NCBI RefSeq assembly: GCF_002863225.1
Contig: NZ_PKEK01000051.1
Span: forward strand, 1-64,000
Source: Mycobacterium sp.
Lineage (GTDB): Bacteria > Actinomycetota > Actinomycetes > Mycobacteriales > Mycobacteriaceae
Length of the DNA: 64,000 bases
Direction of reading: 5' to 3'
Shown here: positions 25,425 to 35,409 of the stretch, one piece after another
How the letters are laid out: the number at the start of each line of letters is the position of its first letter
Position numbering within the stretch: the first letter of the stretch is position 1
Translations under genes and position numbers: made by a program
The notes under the pieces: generated by a model
Told to the model about the DNA's origin: nothing
The model's input: the letters and a program-made list of their open reading frames with translations, nothing else
Databases searched by the model: none

Positions 25425-28321
25425 GCAACCACAGCACGCGCCGCCCACGGGTCGCACACACGATTCACCGCCTCGCCCTACTGATCCTCCTGTTCTGGAT
25501 CGCCCTGGCGATGATCCCGAACATCGTTGTGCCGCAACTCGAGCAGGTCGGCCGGCTGCACAACGTCGGCCTGAGCTCCCCCGAGGCGCCGTCGTATCAG
25601 GCGTTCAAGCACATCGGAAAGAAGTTCCACGAGTTCGACACCGACAGCTCGGCGATGATCGTGCTCGAGGGCGACAAGCCACTCGGCGCCGACGCGCACG
25701 CCTACTACGACAAGCTGGTTCGCAAGCTCGAGCAGGACAAAGCACACGTCCAGCACATCCAGGACTTCTGGGGTGACAGCCTGACCGCGGCCGGCGCGCA
25801 ATCCAGCGACGGAAAAGCCGCCTACGTCCAGCTCTACCTCGACGGTGCGCAGGGCGAGGCGAAGTCCAACGAATCCGTCGACGCCGTCCGCGCCACCGTC
25901 GACAGCATGAAGCCGCCCCCCGGGGTCAAGGCCTACCTCACCGGTGCCGCCCCGCTGATCGCCGACCAATTCACCGAGGGCGACAAGGGATCCAACAAAG
26001 TCACCGCTCTGACCATCGCGGTGATCGCGGTGATGTTGTTCGTCGTCTACCGATCGTTCGCAACCACCGCCCTGGTGCTGGTGACGGTGCTGCTGGAAAT
26101 GGCGGCAGCCCGCGGGTTCGTCGCATTCCTCGGCAACGAGGGCATTCTCGGACTGTCGACCTATGCGACAAACCTGTTGACACTGTTGGTGATTGCCGCG
26201 GGCACTGACTACGCGATCTTCTTCGTCGGCCGCTACCAGGAGGCCCGCTCGGCCGGCCAGGAGCGCGAGGACGCGTACTACGACATGTACAGCGGCACTT
26301 CGCATGTCGTGCTGGGTTCCGGCCTGACAGTCGCCAGCGCAGTGGCATGCCTGGCCTTCACGCGACTGCCTTACTTCCAAAGCCTCGGTATTCCGGCCGC
26401 GATCGGCATCCTGGTGGCGCTGGCGGCTTCGCTCACGTTGGGCCCGGCAATCCTGGTCCTCGCAAGTCATTTCGGTCTGTTCGATCCCAAACGCGTGATG
26501 CAGACCCGCGGCTGGCGCCGGATCGGCACCGCGATCGTCCGCTGGCCCGGGCCGATTCTGGTGGTGTCCATCGCGATCGCCTTGATCGGCTTGCTCGCCC
26601 TGCCCGGTTACAAGACCAGCTACGACACCCGGCCCTACATTCCGGCGACCGCCGCGGCCAACGTGGGATACACCGCCGCGGAGAGGCACTTCCCGCGCGC
26701 ACGGCTGGAACCGGAGTTGCTGATGATCGAGACCGATCACGACCTGCGCAATCCGGCCGACATGCTGGTGCTGGAGCGGGTGGCCAAGAGCGTCTTCCGC
26801 GTTCCCGGAGTAGCTCTGGTGCAGTCGATCACCCGCCCACTGGGCACCCCACTCGACCACAGCTCACTGGCTTTCCAGGTCAGCCAGCAGAGCGTCGGCC
26901 AGGTACAGAACCTCAAATATCAGGCGGACCGTGCGCACGACTTGCTCACGCAGTCACAAGAACTGGACAAGACCATCGGTATCTTGCAGCAGCAGTACAC
27001 GCTGCAGCAGCAACTCGCGGGTGCCACTCACGAAGAGACCCAGAAGTTCCACGAGACGTTGGCGATCATCGCCGAGGTCCGTGACAAGCTGGCGAACTTC
27101 GACGACTTCTTCCGGCCCATCCGCAGCTACTTCTATTTCGAAAAGCACTGCTACGACATTCCGGCGTGCTTTGCGCTGCGCAACACCTTCGAAGCACTCG
27201 ACGGCATCGATCAGCTCAGCGAAAAGTTCTCCGACCTCACCGCCAGCCTGGACAAGCTCGACGCCATCCAGCCGCAGCTGGTCGGGTTGATCCCGCCTCA
27301 GATCGCCAGCCAAGAGGTCAACCGCGAGCTGACGCTGAAGAACTACGCCACCAACCTCGGGATCAACAAGCAGTCGATGACCGCCAACGACAACCCGGCG
27401 GCGCTCGGGCAGGCCTTCGACAAGTCGAAGAACGACGACCTGTTCTATCTGCCGCCGGAAGTCTTCGACAACCCCGATTTCAAGCGCGGACTGAAGCTGT
27501 TCGTCTCCCCCGACGGCAAGGCGGCGCGGATGATCATCACCCACGACGGTGATCCCGCCGAGCCCGAAGCCATTTCGCGGGTCGGACCGATCAAGCTGGC
27601 CGCGCACGAGGCCGTCAAGGGCACGCCGCTGTCGAGTGCCGAGTTCTATCTCGGCGGCACCGCGTCGACGTACAAAGACATCCAGGACATGGCGAGCTAT
27701 GACATCCTGATCGTCGCCGTCGCCTCGCTGAGCCTGATCCTGCTGATCATGATGCTGATCACCCGCAGCCTGGTCGCCGCGATCGTGATCGTGGGCACGG
27801 TGGCACTGTCCCTGGGCGCATCGTTCGGCCTGTCCGTGCTGTTGTGGCAGTACATCTTCGGGATCGAATTGTATTGGGTGGTACTGGCTTTGGCAGTCAT
27901 CCTGCTGCTGGCCGTCGGCTCCGACTACAACCTGCTGCTGATATCGCGGTTCAAAGAAGAGATTCCCGCCGGCTTGAAGACGGGCATCATCCGCTCGATG
28001 GCAGGCTCGGGATCGGTGGTGACCGCCGCCGGTCTGGTCTTCGCGGTGACGATGTGCGGGTTCATCTTCAGCGGTCTGCAGACACTCGGCCAGATCGGCA
28101 CGACGATCGGCCTCGGGCTGCTGTTCGACACGTTGATCGTGCGGTCGTTCATGACGCCGTCGATCGCCACCCTGCTCGGCCGGTGGTTCTGGTGGCCGCT
28201 GCGGGTGCGCCCGCGCCCGGCCAGTTCGATGCTCCAGCCGTACGGGTCACGCCCCGCGGTGCGCCAGCTGCTGCTCTGGGACGACCCGGAAGAACAGGAG
28301 TCGCCGGCGCCGTCGCGCTGA
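25421..28321 (+). CDS. MmpL family RND transporter
   Basis: A 966-residue RND-type transporter with about 12 membrane segments. After the first helix (LALLILLFWIALAMIPNIVVP) there is a periplasmic domain, a helix bundle containing the proton-relay region AAGTDYAIFFVGRYQEAR, and a second large periplasmic domain with coiled-coil character (about residues 490-640, Gln/Leu-rich). The second bundle contains AVGSDYNLLLISRFKEE. MmpL pumps export lipids, siderophores or drugs; the cargo is not predictable here. Organisation as TetR-MmpS-MmpL resembles MmpS5-MmpL5 loci, which instead use a MarR-type repressor. Confidence 0.94.
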   Translation: MSNHSTRRPRVAHTIHRLALLILLFWIALAMIPNIVVPQLEQVGRLHNVGLSSPEAPSYQAFKHIGKKFHEFDTDSSAMIVLEGDKPLGADAHAYYDKLVRKLEQDKAHVQHIQDFWGDSLTAAGAQSSDGKAAYVQLYLDGAQGEAKSNESVDAVRATVDSMKPPPGVKAYLTGAAPLIADQFTEGDKGSNKVTALTIAVIAVMLFVVYRSFATTALVLVTVLLEMAAARGFVAFLGNEGILGLSTYATNLLTLLVIAAGTDYAIFFVGRYQEARSAGQEREDAYYDMYSGTSHVVLGSGLTVASAVACLAFTRLPYFQSLGIPAAIGILVALAASLTLGPAILVLASHFGLFDPKRVMQTRGWRRIGTAIVRWPGPILVVSIAIALIGLLALPGYKTSYDTRPYIPATAAANVGYTAAERHFPRARLEPELLMIETDHDLRNPADMLVLERVAKSVFRVPGVALVQSITRPLGTPLDHSSLAFQVSQQSVGQVQNLKYQADRAHDLLTQSQELDKTIGILQQQYTLQQQLAGATHEETQKFHETLAIIAEVRDKLANFDDFFRPIRSYFYFEKHCYDIPACFALRNTFEALDGIDQLSEKFSDLTASLDKLDAIQPQLVGLIPPQIASQEVNRELTLKNYATNLGINKQSMTANDNPAALGQAFDKSKNDDLFYLPPEVFDNPDFKRGLKLFVSPDGKAARMIITHDGDPAEPEAISRVGPIKLAAHEAVKGTPLSSAEFYLGGTASTYKDIQDMASYDILIVAVASLSLILLIMMLITRSLVAAIVIVGTVALSLGASFGLSVLLWQYIFGIELYWVVLALAVILLLAVGSDYNLLLISRFKEEIPAGLKTGIIRSMAGSGSVVTAAGLVFAVTMCGFIFSGLQTLGQIGTTIGLGLLFDTLIVRSFMTPSIATLLGRWFWWPLRVRPRPASSMLQPYGSRPAVRQLLLWDDPEEQESPAPSR

Positions 28322-28385
28322 CCGACAACGACGATCACGTCACACCCCGTTGACGTGCGGGCCTACCGAGCGCACCATGTCCTGC

Positions 28386-30416
28386 ATGCGTTATGTCGTT
28401 ACCGGCGGTACCGGGTTTATTGGGAGGCGGGTGGTGGCCCGTCTGCTGGCTGCCAACCCCGACGCGGAAGTGTGGGTTCTGGTGCGCCGCGCCTCGCTGG
28501 GCCGCTTCGAACACCTGGCCAAGACCTGGGGTGAACGGGCAAAGCCGCTGGTCGGCGAGCTGACCGAGCCTGAGCTCGGGTTGACCGAGACGGCTATCGC
28601 GGAGCTCGGCACGGTCGAGCACGTGGTGCATTGTGCGGCGATCTACGACATCACCGCCGCCGAAGCCGAGCAGCGGGCCGCGAACGTCGAGGGCACCCAA
28701 GCCGTCATCGAGCTGGCCCGACGGCTCGATGCGACGCTGCATCACGTGTCGTCGATCGCGGTGGCCGGCGACTTCCACGGCGAGTACACCGAGGACGACT
28801 TCGACATCGGACAGCAGCTGCCGACGCCGTATCACCAGACGAAGTTCGAGGCGGAGTTGCTGGTGCGCTCGGCCGGGAGTTCAGCGGGGTTGCGGTACCG
28901 GATCTACCGGCCGGCGGTGGTGGTCGGCGATTCGCGCACCGGCGAGATGGACAAGATCGACGGGCCGTACTACTTCTTCGGCACGCTGGCCAAGCTGGCC
29001 GTGCTGCCGCGGTTGACCCCGATGATGTTGCCCGACACCGGCCGCACCAACATCGTGCCGGTCGACTACGTTGCCGACGCGCTGGTTGCGCTGCTGCACG
29101 CCGACGGACGCGACGGCCAGACATTCCACCTGACCTCACCGAAAACCATTGGGCTGCGCGGCATTTACCGTGGAGTTGCCGCTGCCGCCGGTCTGCCGCC
29201 GCTGCGGGGATCACTGCCCCGCTCGGTCGCGGCGCCGGTGCTCAAAGTGCGGGGCCGGCCCAAGGTGTGGCGCAACATGATCGCCACTCAGCTGGGCATC
29301 CCCGGTGAAGTTCTCGACGTCGTCGACCTGGCTCCGACCTTTCTGTCCGAGCAGACGCAGAAAGCGTTGCACGGCAGCGGAATTGCGGTACCAGAATTCG
29401 CCGACTACGCGCCCGCGCTGTGGCGGTACTGGGCCGAGCACCTCGATCCCGACCGGGCCCGTCGTGACGATCCGGAAGGACCACTGGTCGGACGGCACGT
29501 GATCATCACCGGGGCATCGAGCGGCATCGGCCGGGCGGCGTCGATCGCCGTCGCCGAGCGCGGAGCGGTCGTGTTCGCGCTGGCCCGCAACGCCGACGCG
29601 CTTGACGACCTGGTCACCGAGATTCGCGCCAACGGTGGCCGCGCCTACGCCTTCACCTGCGACGTCACCGACAGCGGTTCGGTGGAGCACACGGTCAAAG
29701 ACATTCTCGGTCGCTTCGGCCACGTCGACTACCTGGTCAACAACGCCGGCCGGTCGATCCGCCGCTCGGTGGTCAACCAGACCGACCGGCTGCACGACTA
29801 CGAACGCGTGATGGCGGTCAACTACTTCGGCGCGGTGCGAATGGTGCTGGCGCTGCTGCCGCACTGGCGCGAGCGCCGGTTCGGTCACGTGGTCAACGTG
29901 TCGAGCGCCGGGGTGCAGGCACGCAGCCCCAAGTACAGCGCATACCTACCCACCAAGGCCGCTCTGGACGCTTTCTCCGAAGTGGTCGCGACCGAAACCC
30001 TTTCCGATCACGTCACATTCACCAACGTTCACATGCCGTTGGTTGCCACCCCGATGATCAAGCCGTCCCGGCGGCTCAACCCGGTTCCGCCGATCAGCGC
30101 CGAACATGCGGCGGCGATGGTGGTTCGCGGCCTGGTCGACAAGCCTTTGCGGATCGACACACCGCTGGGCACGCTTTCCGAGGCGGGTCACTACTTCACC
30201 CCCAAGCTGTCGCGGCGGATTCTGCACCAGGTCTACCTCGGCTACCCGGACTCGGCGGCCGCACGCGGCGAATCCAGCCCGGAAGTTCCGAAACCCGTTG
30301 AGGAACAGCAGTCGTCACGTCAACCGAAACGCCCGGCACGCGCGGTGGTGAGCCGCGTTCGGGTCCCGGGTCCGGTCAAGCGACTCGTACGCCTGGTTCC
30401 CGGCGTGCACTGGTAA
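28386..30416 (+). CDS. acrA1: Two-domain fatty acyl reductase/SDR (AcrA1-like)
   Basis: A 676-residue fusion of two Rossmann domains. The first (about residues 1-350) is an extended SDR/NAD-dependent epimerase type with VVTGGTGFIGRRVV, HCAAIYD and a YHQTKFEAE active-site segment, as in fatty acyl-CoA reductases. The second (about 370-620) is a classical SDR with ITGASSGIGR, NNAGRS and YSAYLPTKAALDAF. The architecture matches AcrA1 (Rv3391), considered to act in acyl-CoA or acyl-aldehyde reduction. The basic C-terminal tail (RQPKRPARAVVSRVRVPG) may contact membrane. The start could also be the ATG at 28377. Confidence 0.88.
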   Translation: MRYVVTGGTGFIGRRVVARLLAANPDAEVWVLVRRASLGRFEHLAKTWGERAKPLVGELTEPELGLTETAIAELGTVEHVVHCAAIYDITAAEAEQRAANVEGTQAVIELARRLDATLHHVSSIAVAGDFHGEYTEDDFDIGQQLPTPYHQTKFEAELLVRSAGSSAGLRYRIYRPAVVVGDSRTGEMDKIDGPYYFFGTLAKLAVLPRLTPMMLPDTGRTNIVPVDYVADALVALLHADGRDGQTFHLTSPKTIGLRGIYRGVAAAAGLPPLRGSLPRSVAAPVLKVRGRPKVWRNMIATQLGIPGEVLDVVDLAPTFLSEQTQKALHGSGIAVPEFADYAPALWRYWAEHLDPDRARRDDPEGPLVGRHVIITGASSGIGRAASIAVAERGAVVFALARNADALDDLVTEIRANGGRAYAFTCDVTDSGSVEHTVKDILGRFGHVDYLVNNAGRSIRRSVVNQTDRLHDYERVMAVNYFGAVRMVLALLPHWRERRFGHVVNVSSAGVQARSPKYSAYLPTKAALDAFSEVVATETLSDHVTFTNVHMPLVATPMIKPSRRLNPVPPISAEHAAAMVVRGLVDKPLRIDTPLGTLSEAGHYFTPKLSRRILHQVYLGYPDSAAARGESSPEVPKPVEEQQSSRQPKRPARAVVSRVRVPGPVKRLVRLVPGVHW

Positions 30417-30456
30417 TTGCGCGACCGCCGCTGGCGCTCGGGTTACCCTGAAGCCC

Positions 30457-32406
30457 GTGGGGCACGAGACGGACCTGGACAACACGGTCGGCAAGGCCGA
30501 CGTAGTCCGGCGCGCCTTCGACAGTATCCCCGCATTCGTGGTGGCTTTCGCAGGTCCAGAGCACCTTTACGTCGCCGCGAACGCCGCGACGCGGGCGGCT
30601 TTTCCGGCGGTGCGGCTCGGCGTCTCGGCACAAGAGCTGTTTCCTGAATTCGAAGATCAGAACCTGATCGAGATTCTCAACCGCGTCTATCGCACCGGTG
30701 AGGTACAGCAGGGACGCGAATGGCGTTTCCAATTCGACTTCGACGGATCCGGAACAATGCAGGAGATCTACGGCGACATCGTGATCAGTCCGCGCATGGG
30801 TCCGGAAGGACACATCGAAGGCACCCAGGTGATGCTGATCGACGCCACCGCCGCGGTCAAGGAGCGCCGAGCGGCGGAAGCCCGCGAGGCAGAACTGTCC
30901 GAGCGCTACACCCAGGTACGGGATCTCGGAATTGTTGTCCAACGCGCGCTGCTGTCACCGACCTTGCCGGTGCTACCGGGGGCCGACATCACCGCCGAAT
31001 ACCTGGTTGCCACCGAGGACAGCGGTGCCGGCGGCGACTGGTTCGACGCGATGCCCGGCGAACCCGCAAGCGTGTTCCTGGTCGTCGGGGATGTGGTCGG
31101 ACACGGCGTCGAGGCCGCTGCGGTGATGGCTCAACTGCGAACCGCGATCCGGATGGAGCTGCTCGCGGGCAAGAGCATCGCCGAAAGCCTGGCCGCCGTA
31201 GACAGATTCAGCAGATTCGTACCGGGGTCGAAGGCGGCGACAGTCTGCATCGCGCGCCTCGACACCGGCACCGGCACGTTCGAATACTGCACCGCCGGGC
31301 ACCCTCCCCCGCTGTTGATCAGCGGCGACGTCCCGCGGTTTCTCGAGCCGACCGGATCAGGCCCGCTGGGCAGCGGAAGCGGCTTCGCCACCCGCACCGA
31401 GACCATGGCCGTCGACGATGCCGTACTCCTCTACAGCGACGGCATCATCGAACGGCCGGGTCGGCCGCCGTCGGCCAGCACAGCCGAGTTCGCCGACATC
31501 GCCTCGCGCGTCCTGGCCGGATCGGCTTTTCCGATCGAGTCGGCGACTCGTCCCGCCGAGCGGCTGTGCTCGCAGACGCTGGAACTGATGCTGCGTACCA
31601 CCGGCTACAACGATGACGTGACTTTGCTTGCCGCGCAACGCCGCACACCACCGCCAGCCTTCAACCTGACCGTCGAGGCGACTGTACAGGCGGCCCGCGA
31701 GGTACGCGCACCGCTGCGGGCCTGGTTGTCCGAAATCGGCACCGACGACGTCGACGTGATGATCATCGTGCAGATCCTGTGCGAGTTCGTCGAGAATTCA
31801 TTCGAGCACGGATACCGTTCAGCGCCAACCGGTCACATCGAGCTCGAGGCCGCCCTCGACGACCAGGGCCTGGTGCACGCGTCGGTGTCCGACCACGGCC
31901 GGTGGAAACCTCCTTCGGCGGACCCGGGAATGCGCGGTCGCGGATTGATGCTCGCGGACGCGCTGGCCACCGAGAGTCGCATCACCGGCACCGACAGCGG
32001 CACGACGGCATCAGTCTCACACCGGCTGAGCCGGCCCGCCCGCATCGTGATCGACCCGAACGTGGTGGCCGCCGCGGAGCCGCCCGCCGCTCCCGAATTC
32101 TCCACCGAGGTCGTCGACGAGCGTCTGGTGGTCAAAGGGGATGTCGACAACGCGACCTCGCCCACCCTGGGAACGCAGATTGCACGTCAAAGCCGTTCAG
32201 GCACATACCCGTTGAGTGTGGACCTGTCGGGGGTCAGCCACATGGGTTCGTCCGGGCTACGGATCCTGGCCGAAGCACTGGAACGCTCGCGCCAGCACGG
32301 GACCGAACTGAGGCTGATCGCTCCGGCCGGGAGTCCGGCTCATCACGTGCTGACGCTGATCGGAATGCCGCTGGTGAGCACGGCTGTCGCCGACCGAGTC
32401 GACTAG
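30457..32406 (+). CDS. PAS-SpoIIE phosphatase-RsbW kinase-STAS regulator
   Basis: A 649-residue fusion resembling Rv1364c. A PAS domain covers about residues 15-140. A PP2C/SpoIIE phosphatase follows at 170-390, with metal-binding GDWFDA, VGDVVGHGVEAAAV and YNDDVTLL. A GHKL ATPase/anti-sigma kinase covers about 400-530 (EFVENSFEHGY, RGRGLMLADAL), and a C-terminal STAS anti-sigma antagonist domain about 545-645, with the SGVSHMGSSGLRIL phosphoserine loop. All components of a partner-switching module that controls a sigma factor are in one chain. The target sigma factor is not encoded nearby. The GTG start fits the PAS border. Confidence 0.9.
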   Translation: MGHETDLDNTVGKADVVRRAFDSIPAFVVAFAGPEHLYVAANAATRAAFPAVRLGVSAQELFPEFEDQNLIEILNRVYRTGEVQQGREWRFQFDFDGSGTMQEIYGDIVISPRMGPEGHIEGTQVMLIDATAAVKERRAAEAREAELSERYTQVRDLGIVVQRALLSPTLPVLPGADITAEYLVATEDSGAGGDWFDAMPGEPASVFLVVGDVVGHGVEAAAVMAQLRTAIRMELLAGKSIAESLAAVDRFSRFVPGSKAATVCIARLDTGTGTFEYCTAGHPPPLLISGDVPRFLEPTGSGPLGSGSGFATRTETMAVDDAVLLYSDGIIERPGRPPSASTAEFADIASRVLAGSAFPIESATRPAERLCSQTLELMLRTTGYNDDVTLLAAQRRTPPPAFNLTVEATVQAAREVRAPLRAWLSEIGTDDVDVMIIVQILCEFVENSFEHGYRSAPTGHIELEAALDDQGLVHASVSDHGRWKPPSADPGMRGRGLMLADALATESRITGTDSGTTASVSHRLSRPARIVIDPNVVAAAEPPAAPEFSTEVVDERLVVKGDVDNATSPTLGTQIARQSRSGTYPLSVDLSGVSHMGSSGLRILAEALERSRQHGTELRLIAPAGSPAHHVLTLIGMPLVSTAVADRVD

Positions 32407-32431
32407 GCACCGAACCGGTATCGTCTGCGCG

Positions 32432-33466
32432 GTGGCCGCGCCAGTTTTCGCCGATGTCGACACCGGTGTCGACGATGCCATCGCGCTGATCTATTTACTG
32501 GCCTGCTCCGACGTCGAACTGGCCGGTATCGCCTCGACAAGCGGCAACGTCCCGGTCAGTCAGGTCTGCGACAACAACCTGAGCCTGCTCGACCTGTGTC
32601 GCGTCGAGGGCGTGCCGGTGTCCCGGGGAGTCGAGCAGCCGCTGAACTCGTCGAAACGGTCCGACAGCCCGGTCCACGGCCCGCGCGGCCTCGGCTACGC
32701 CGAGTTGCCGCCGACCGATCGTCAGCTCAGCGGTGACGATGCCGCGACGGCGTGGGTGAGGGCGGCCCGGCAACATCCCGGTGAATTGATCGGACTGGCC
32801 ACCGGACCGCTGACCAATCTGGCGCTTGCCCTGCGCGAAGAGCCGGCGCTGCCAAAGCTGTTGCGTCGCTTGGTGATCATGGGCGGGGCATACGACCACC
32901 GCGGCAACACCAGCCCGGTGGCCGAGTGGAACATCGCTTTCGACCCCGAAGCGGCAGCCGAAGTGTTCAATGCGTGGTCGCCGACGGAAAGCGTTGATCC
33001 GCTACAGCTTCCGATTCTCTGCGGCCTCGACGTGACGCGGCAGATTGCGATCACCCCGGAGATCCTCACCCGGCTGGCGACGGCCGCCGGCTCCACCACG
33101 ATCGCGATGAGCATCGCTGACGAGCGGGGGCGCCGATCGTCGGCGTCCAACCCGTTGATCCGCGTGATCGAAGATGCGACCCGGTTCTACATGGAGTCCT
33201 ACCACGACCTGGGCCACGGCTACCTCGCGCATCTGCACGATCCGCTGGCCGCGGCCGTCGCGTTGGATCCGCAACTGGTACAGACCAAGGCGGCCACGGT
33301 CGACGTCGAGCTGACCGGCACCCTGACCCGCGGCATGACGGTGACCGACTGGGCGGGTCGGTGGGCCCGAAAGCCCAACGCACTGATCGCCGTTCACGCG
33401 GATCCGGCGATGTTCTTCGACCGGTTCATCGAGCAGGTGGGCCCGTTCGCCCATCGATTGGGCTGA
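32432..33466 (+). CDS. iunH: Inosine-uridine preferring nucleoside hydrolase
   Basis: A 344-residue member of the nucleoside hydrolase family, cytosolic, cleaving the N-glycosidic bond of ribonucleosides for purine/pyrimidine salvage. The N-terminal Ca-binding aspartate cluster appears as DVDTGVDDAIALIY (a variant of DTDPGxDDA). LVIMGGAY, NIAFDPEAAAEVF and the late HLHDPLAAAVALDP, with the catalytic histidine, are also seen. It starts with a GTG 26 bp after the preceding gene and is probably co-transcribed with it. By position it corresponds to Rv3393. Confidence 0.92.
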   Translation: MAAPVFADVDTGVDDAIALIYLLACSDVELAGIASTSGNVPVSQVCDNNLSLLDLCRVEGVPVSRGVEQPLNSSKRSDSPVHGPRGLGYAELPPTDRQLSGDDAATAWVRAARQHPGELIGLATGPLTNLALALREEPALPKLLRRLVIMGGAYDHRGNTSPVAEWNIAFDPEAAAEVFNAWSPTESVDPLQLPILCGLDVTRQIAITPEILTRLATAAGSTTIAMSIADERGRRSSASNPLIRVIEDATRFYMESYHDLGHGYLAHLHDPLAAAVALDPQLVQTKAATVDVELTGTLTRGMTVTDWAGRWARKPNALIAVHADPAMFFDRFIEQVGPFAHRLG

Positions 33467-33522
33467 AAAGGTGTCACCCGCACGCTGACCGACGGGCTAT
33501 CGTTAGGCCACTGGGAGGTGCG

Positions 33523-34842
33523 GTGCTCACGATCCTGCGGCGGACGGTCAGCCTGTGGTGGCAGACCTGGCCCTGGCTGGTCGCGATTTATCTGATCGGG
33601 TGGTTCCTGCGGTACTGGGCACTGCATCTGGCCATGCATGTGGCGTTGAGCCACGGCGACTTCTTGGGAAGCCTGATCCTGCCGCTCGCGCCGCTGACCC
33701 GGCTGCTGACGTATCTCGCCATGTTTCTGGTGATTCGGTCCGTCACGCCGGGGTTGCGGGATGTCGAGACGGACGGCCAGGAAGCAAAGGGCGTCTTCGA
33801 TGTGGTGATGATGGCTATTCTGCCGTTCCTGGTGATCTACACCGCCTGGAAGATGGTTGTCGAGGACTACTACGTCTACGTCACCAGCGTGACCCACCTG
33901 CTGCTCAACGACTGGAAAACGGCGGCAGCCCGGGAGATCTACGGTTCGTCGCTCGGATCCAAGTTGTGGCTGGCGATCTTGGTCGCGTTCGTCCTGCGTC
34001 AACTGATGACCCGATTCCGCGAACGGCTGCCGCGATGGACGATGATCATCGCCGCCTACCTGGAGGTGGTGTGGCTGTACTTCGCGATCAAGGCATCGGC
34101 GGTCGTGCTGTTCGGCTCTCCCCAGTGGATCCGGGAGCGGCGAATCGTGGTGTGGCTCGGCAGCGTTCGCGACGCAGCCTTCTCCCACGTCGCATGGCTT
34201 GCGCAGCTGTGGAACACCGCGGGAACGCTCCTGGGCGCGGTGATCTCGGTGGTGGCGTTGGCGTTGGCATGGCTGGCCATCGGATCAGCGGTCTACGGCA
34301 CCCCGTTCACGCCGACCTGGGCGAGCGCGCGCCGGGTGCTGCTGGGGGAACGCGCAGCGACCGCGGTCGGCTCGGCGATCGAACGTGGCCGGCGCGCCGC
34401 ACAGCCCCGCTGGCAACGAGTTCCGGCCCAGATCCGCAGGCGGGCAGTCGAATTCGCCCGGTCGCAACTCGGCCGTTTCGGGCCGATCGCGGACGCCTGG
34501 CGACTGATCCTGCATGGCGGTGCGCTGCCGATCGCCTTCTTCGTGCTGGCGTATACGGCGCTGGTACTGCTCGCGCCGAGTGGGGCTTACTGGACTCAGA
34601 CCGTGAACGACGGCTATCTGTGGCGCGGCGTCGCGTTGCTGCTGGGGCCGCACGACTACCCCTGGTGGCAGACCTACCAGGATCTGATTCGGGCGCTGAT
34701 CGGCGCGGTGGTCGACCCGCTCCGCATCTCGCTGGTCGCGGCAACGTATTGGTTCTGCGCCGACCGGGTTCGTATCGAGGCGGCCCGCGACCAGGAACTG
34801 CCCAGCGCCGAATTAACCAGTGTCGAAGCGGATCACGAGTAG
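33523..34842 (+). CDS. Polytopic membrane protein of unknown function
   Basis: A 439-residue protein with about eight hydrophobic segments and a central Arg-rich cytoplasmic region (about residues 275-325, with several RRxx and QPRWQRV stretches). I do not recognise a family. A strong ribosome-binding site (GGGAGG, 5 bases before the GTG at 33523) sets the start and excludes the long upstream open frame that overlaps iunH. Its 3' end overlaps the last gene of the opposite-strand three-gene operon by 30 bp, which suggests that the four genes belong together, though that is inference. Confidence 0.8.
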   Translation: MLTILRRTVSLWWQTWPWLVAIYLIGWFLRYWALHLAMHVALSHGDFLGSLILPLAPLTRLLTYLAMFLVIRSVTPGLRDVETDGQEAKGVFDVVMMAILPFLVIYTAWKMVVEDYYVYVTSVTHLLLNDWKTAAAREIYGSSLGSKLWLAILVAFVLRQLMTRFRERLPRWTMIIAAYLEVVWLYFAIKASAVVLFGSPQWIRERRIVVWLGSVRDAAFSHVAWLAQLWNTAGTLLGAVISVVALALAWLAIGSAVYGTPFTPTWASARRVLLGERAATAVGSAIERGRRAAQPRWQRVPAQIRRRAVEFARSQLGRFGPIADAWRLILHGGALPIAFFVLAYTALVLLAPSGAYWTQTVNDGYLWRGVALLLGPHDYPWWQTYQDLIRALIGAVVDPLRISLVAATYWFCADRVRIEAARDQELPSAELTSVEADHE

Positions 34843-35409
34843 GTCAGTCGATTTGGACAAGGTCTTCTTGTCGTCCCACGACGCCGGGAGGAACTGAACG
34901 TCGACCGAGGTCAGTTGGACATCTTTCGGGACGACGATGGCTACCAGCAACGGCTCGCTGTGGCGGGGCGAGCAGATGGTGGAGACGCCCCCGTGAAGCT
35001 CCCACTCGGTTATCCCGAGCGAGAACGACATCTTTGTCCATTGCCGGTCGCCCGAATTCACCATCGCTACGCAGCCCGCGTAGCCGTCCGGAACGCTGGC
35101 CGGCTTACCGTCTCTGGTGCGGCGCAAGAGATATGTAGCCAACCGGGCGTTCGGCGGAAGATTGTACGGATCGGTGTTGAGGTAGCTCGTGTACTTACGC
35201 AATTCGTCGACACTGGGCGGTTTCGTCGATGACAGCTGCCAGCGGGTATTCCCGATTTCGATCGAACTTCCATATGGCACAACATGTTTTGGGCGGGTGA
35301 ATCCGACGTTCTCCCGCCATGCCGGCAGAGTGATCGAGATGACGATGAGGTTGACGACGAGGACACTGATGACAATCGCCCGGCCATTGCGGCCGATCCA
35401 CGACCTCAC
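34813..35409 (-). CDS. Membrane-anchored protein of unknown function
   Basis: A 198-residue protein. One N-terminal membrane helix (about residues 10-30) is preceded by an Arg-rich stretch (RSWIGRNGR), leaving the rest outside the cytoplasm. The soluble part looks beta-rich, with two cysteines (GYAGCVAM and VSTICSPR) that could pair. No family recognised. The GTG start overlaps the TGA of the preceding gene (GTGA). It has the same plan as the two genes upstream, one helix plus a beta domain. Confidence 0.75.
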   Translation of the reverse strand: MRSWIGRNGRAIVISVLVVNLIVISITLPAWRENVGFTRPKHVVPYGSSIEIGNTRWQLSSTKPPSVDELRKYTSYLNTDPYNLPPNARLATYLLRRTRDGKPASVPDGYAGCVAMVNSGDRQWTKMSFSLGITEWELHGGVSTICSPRHSEPLLVAIVVPKDVQLTSVDVQFLPASWDDKKTLSKSTDLLVIRFDTG

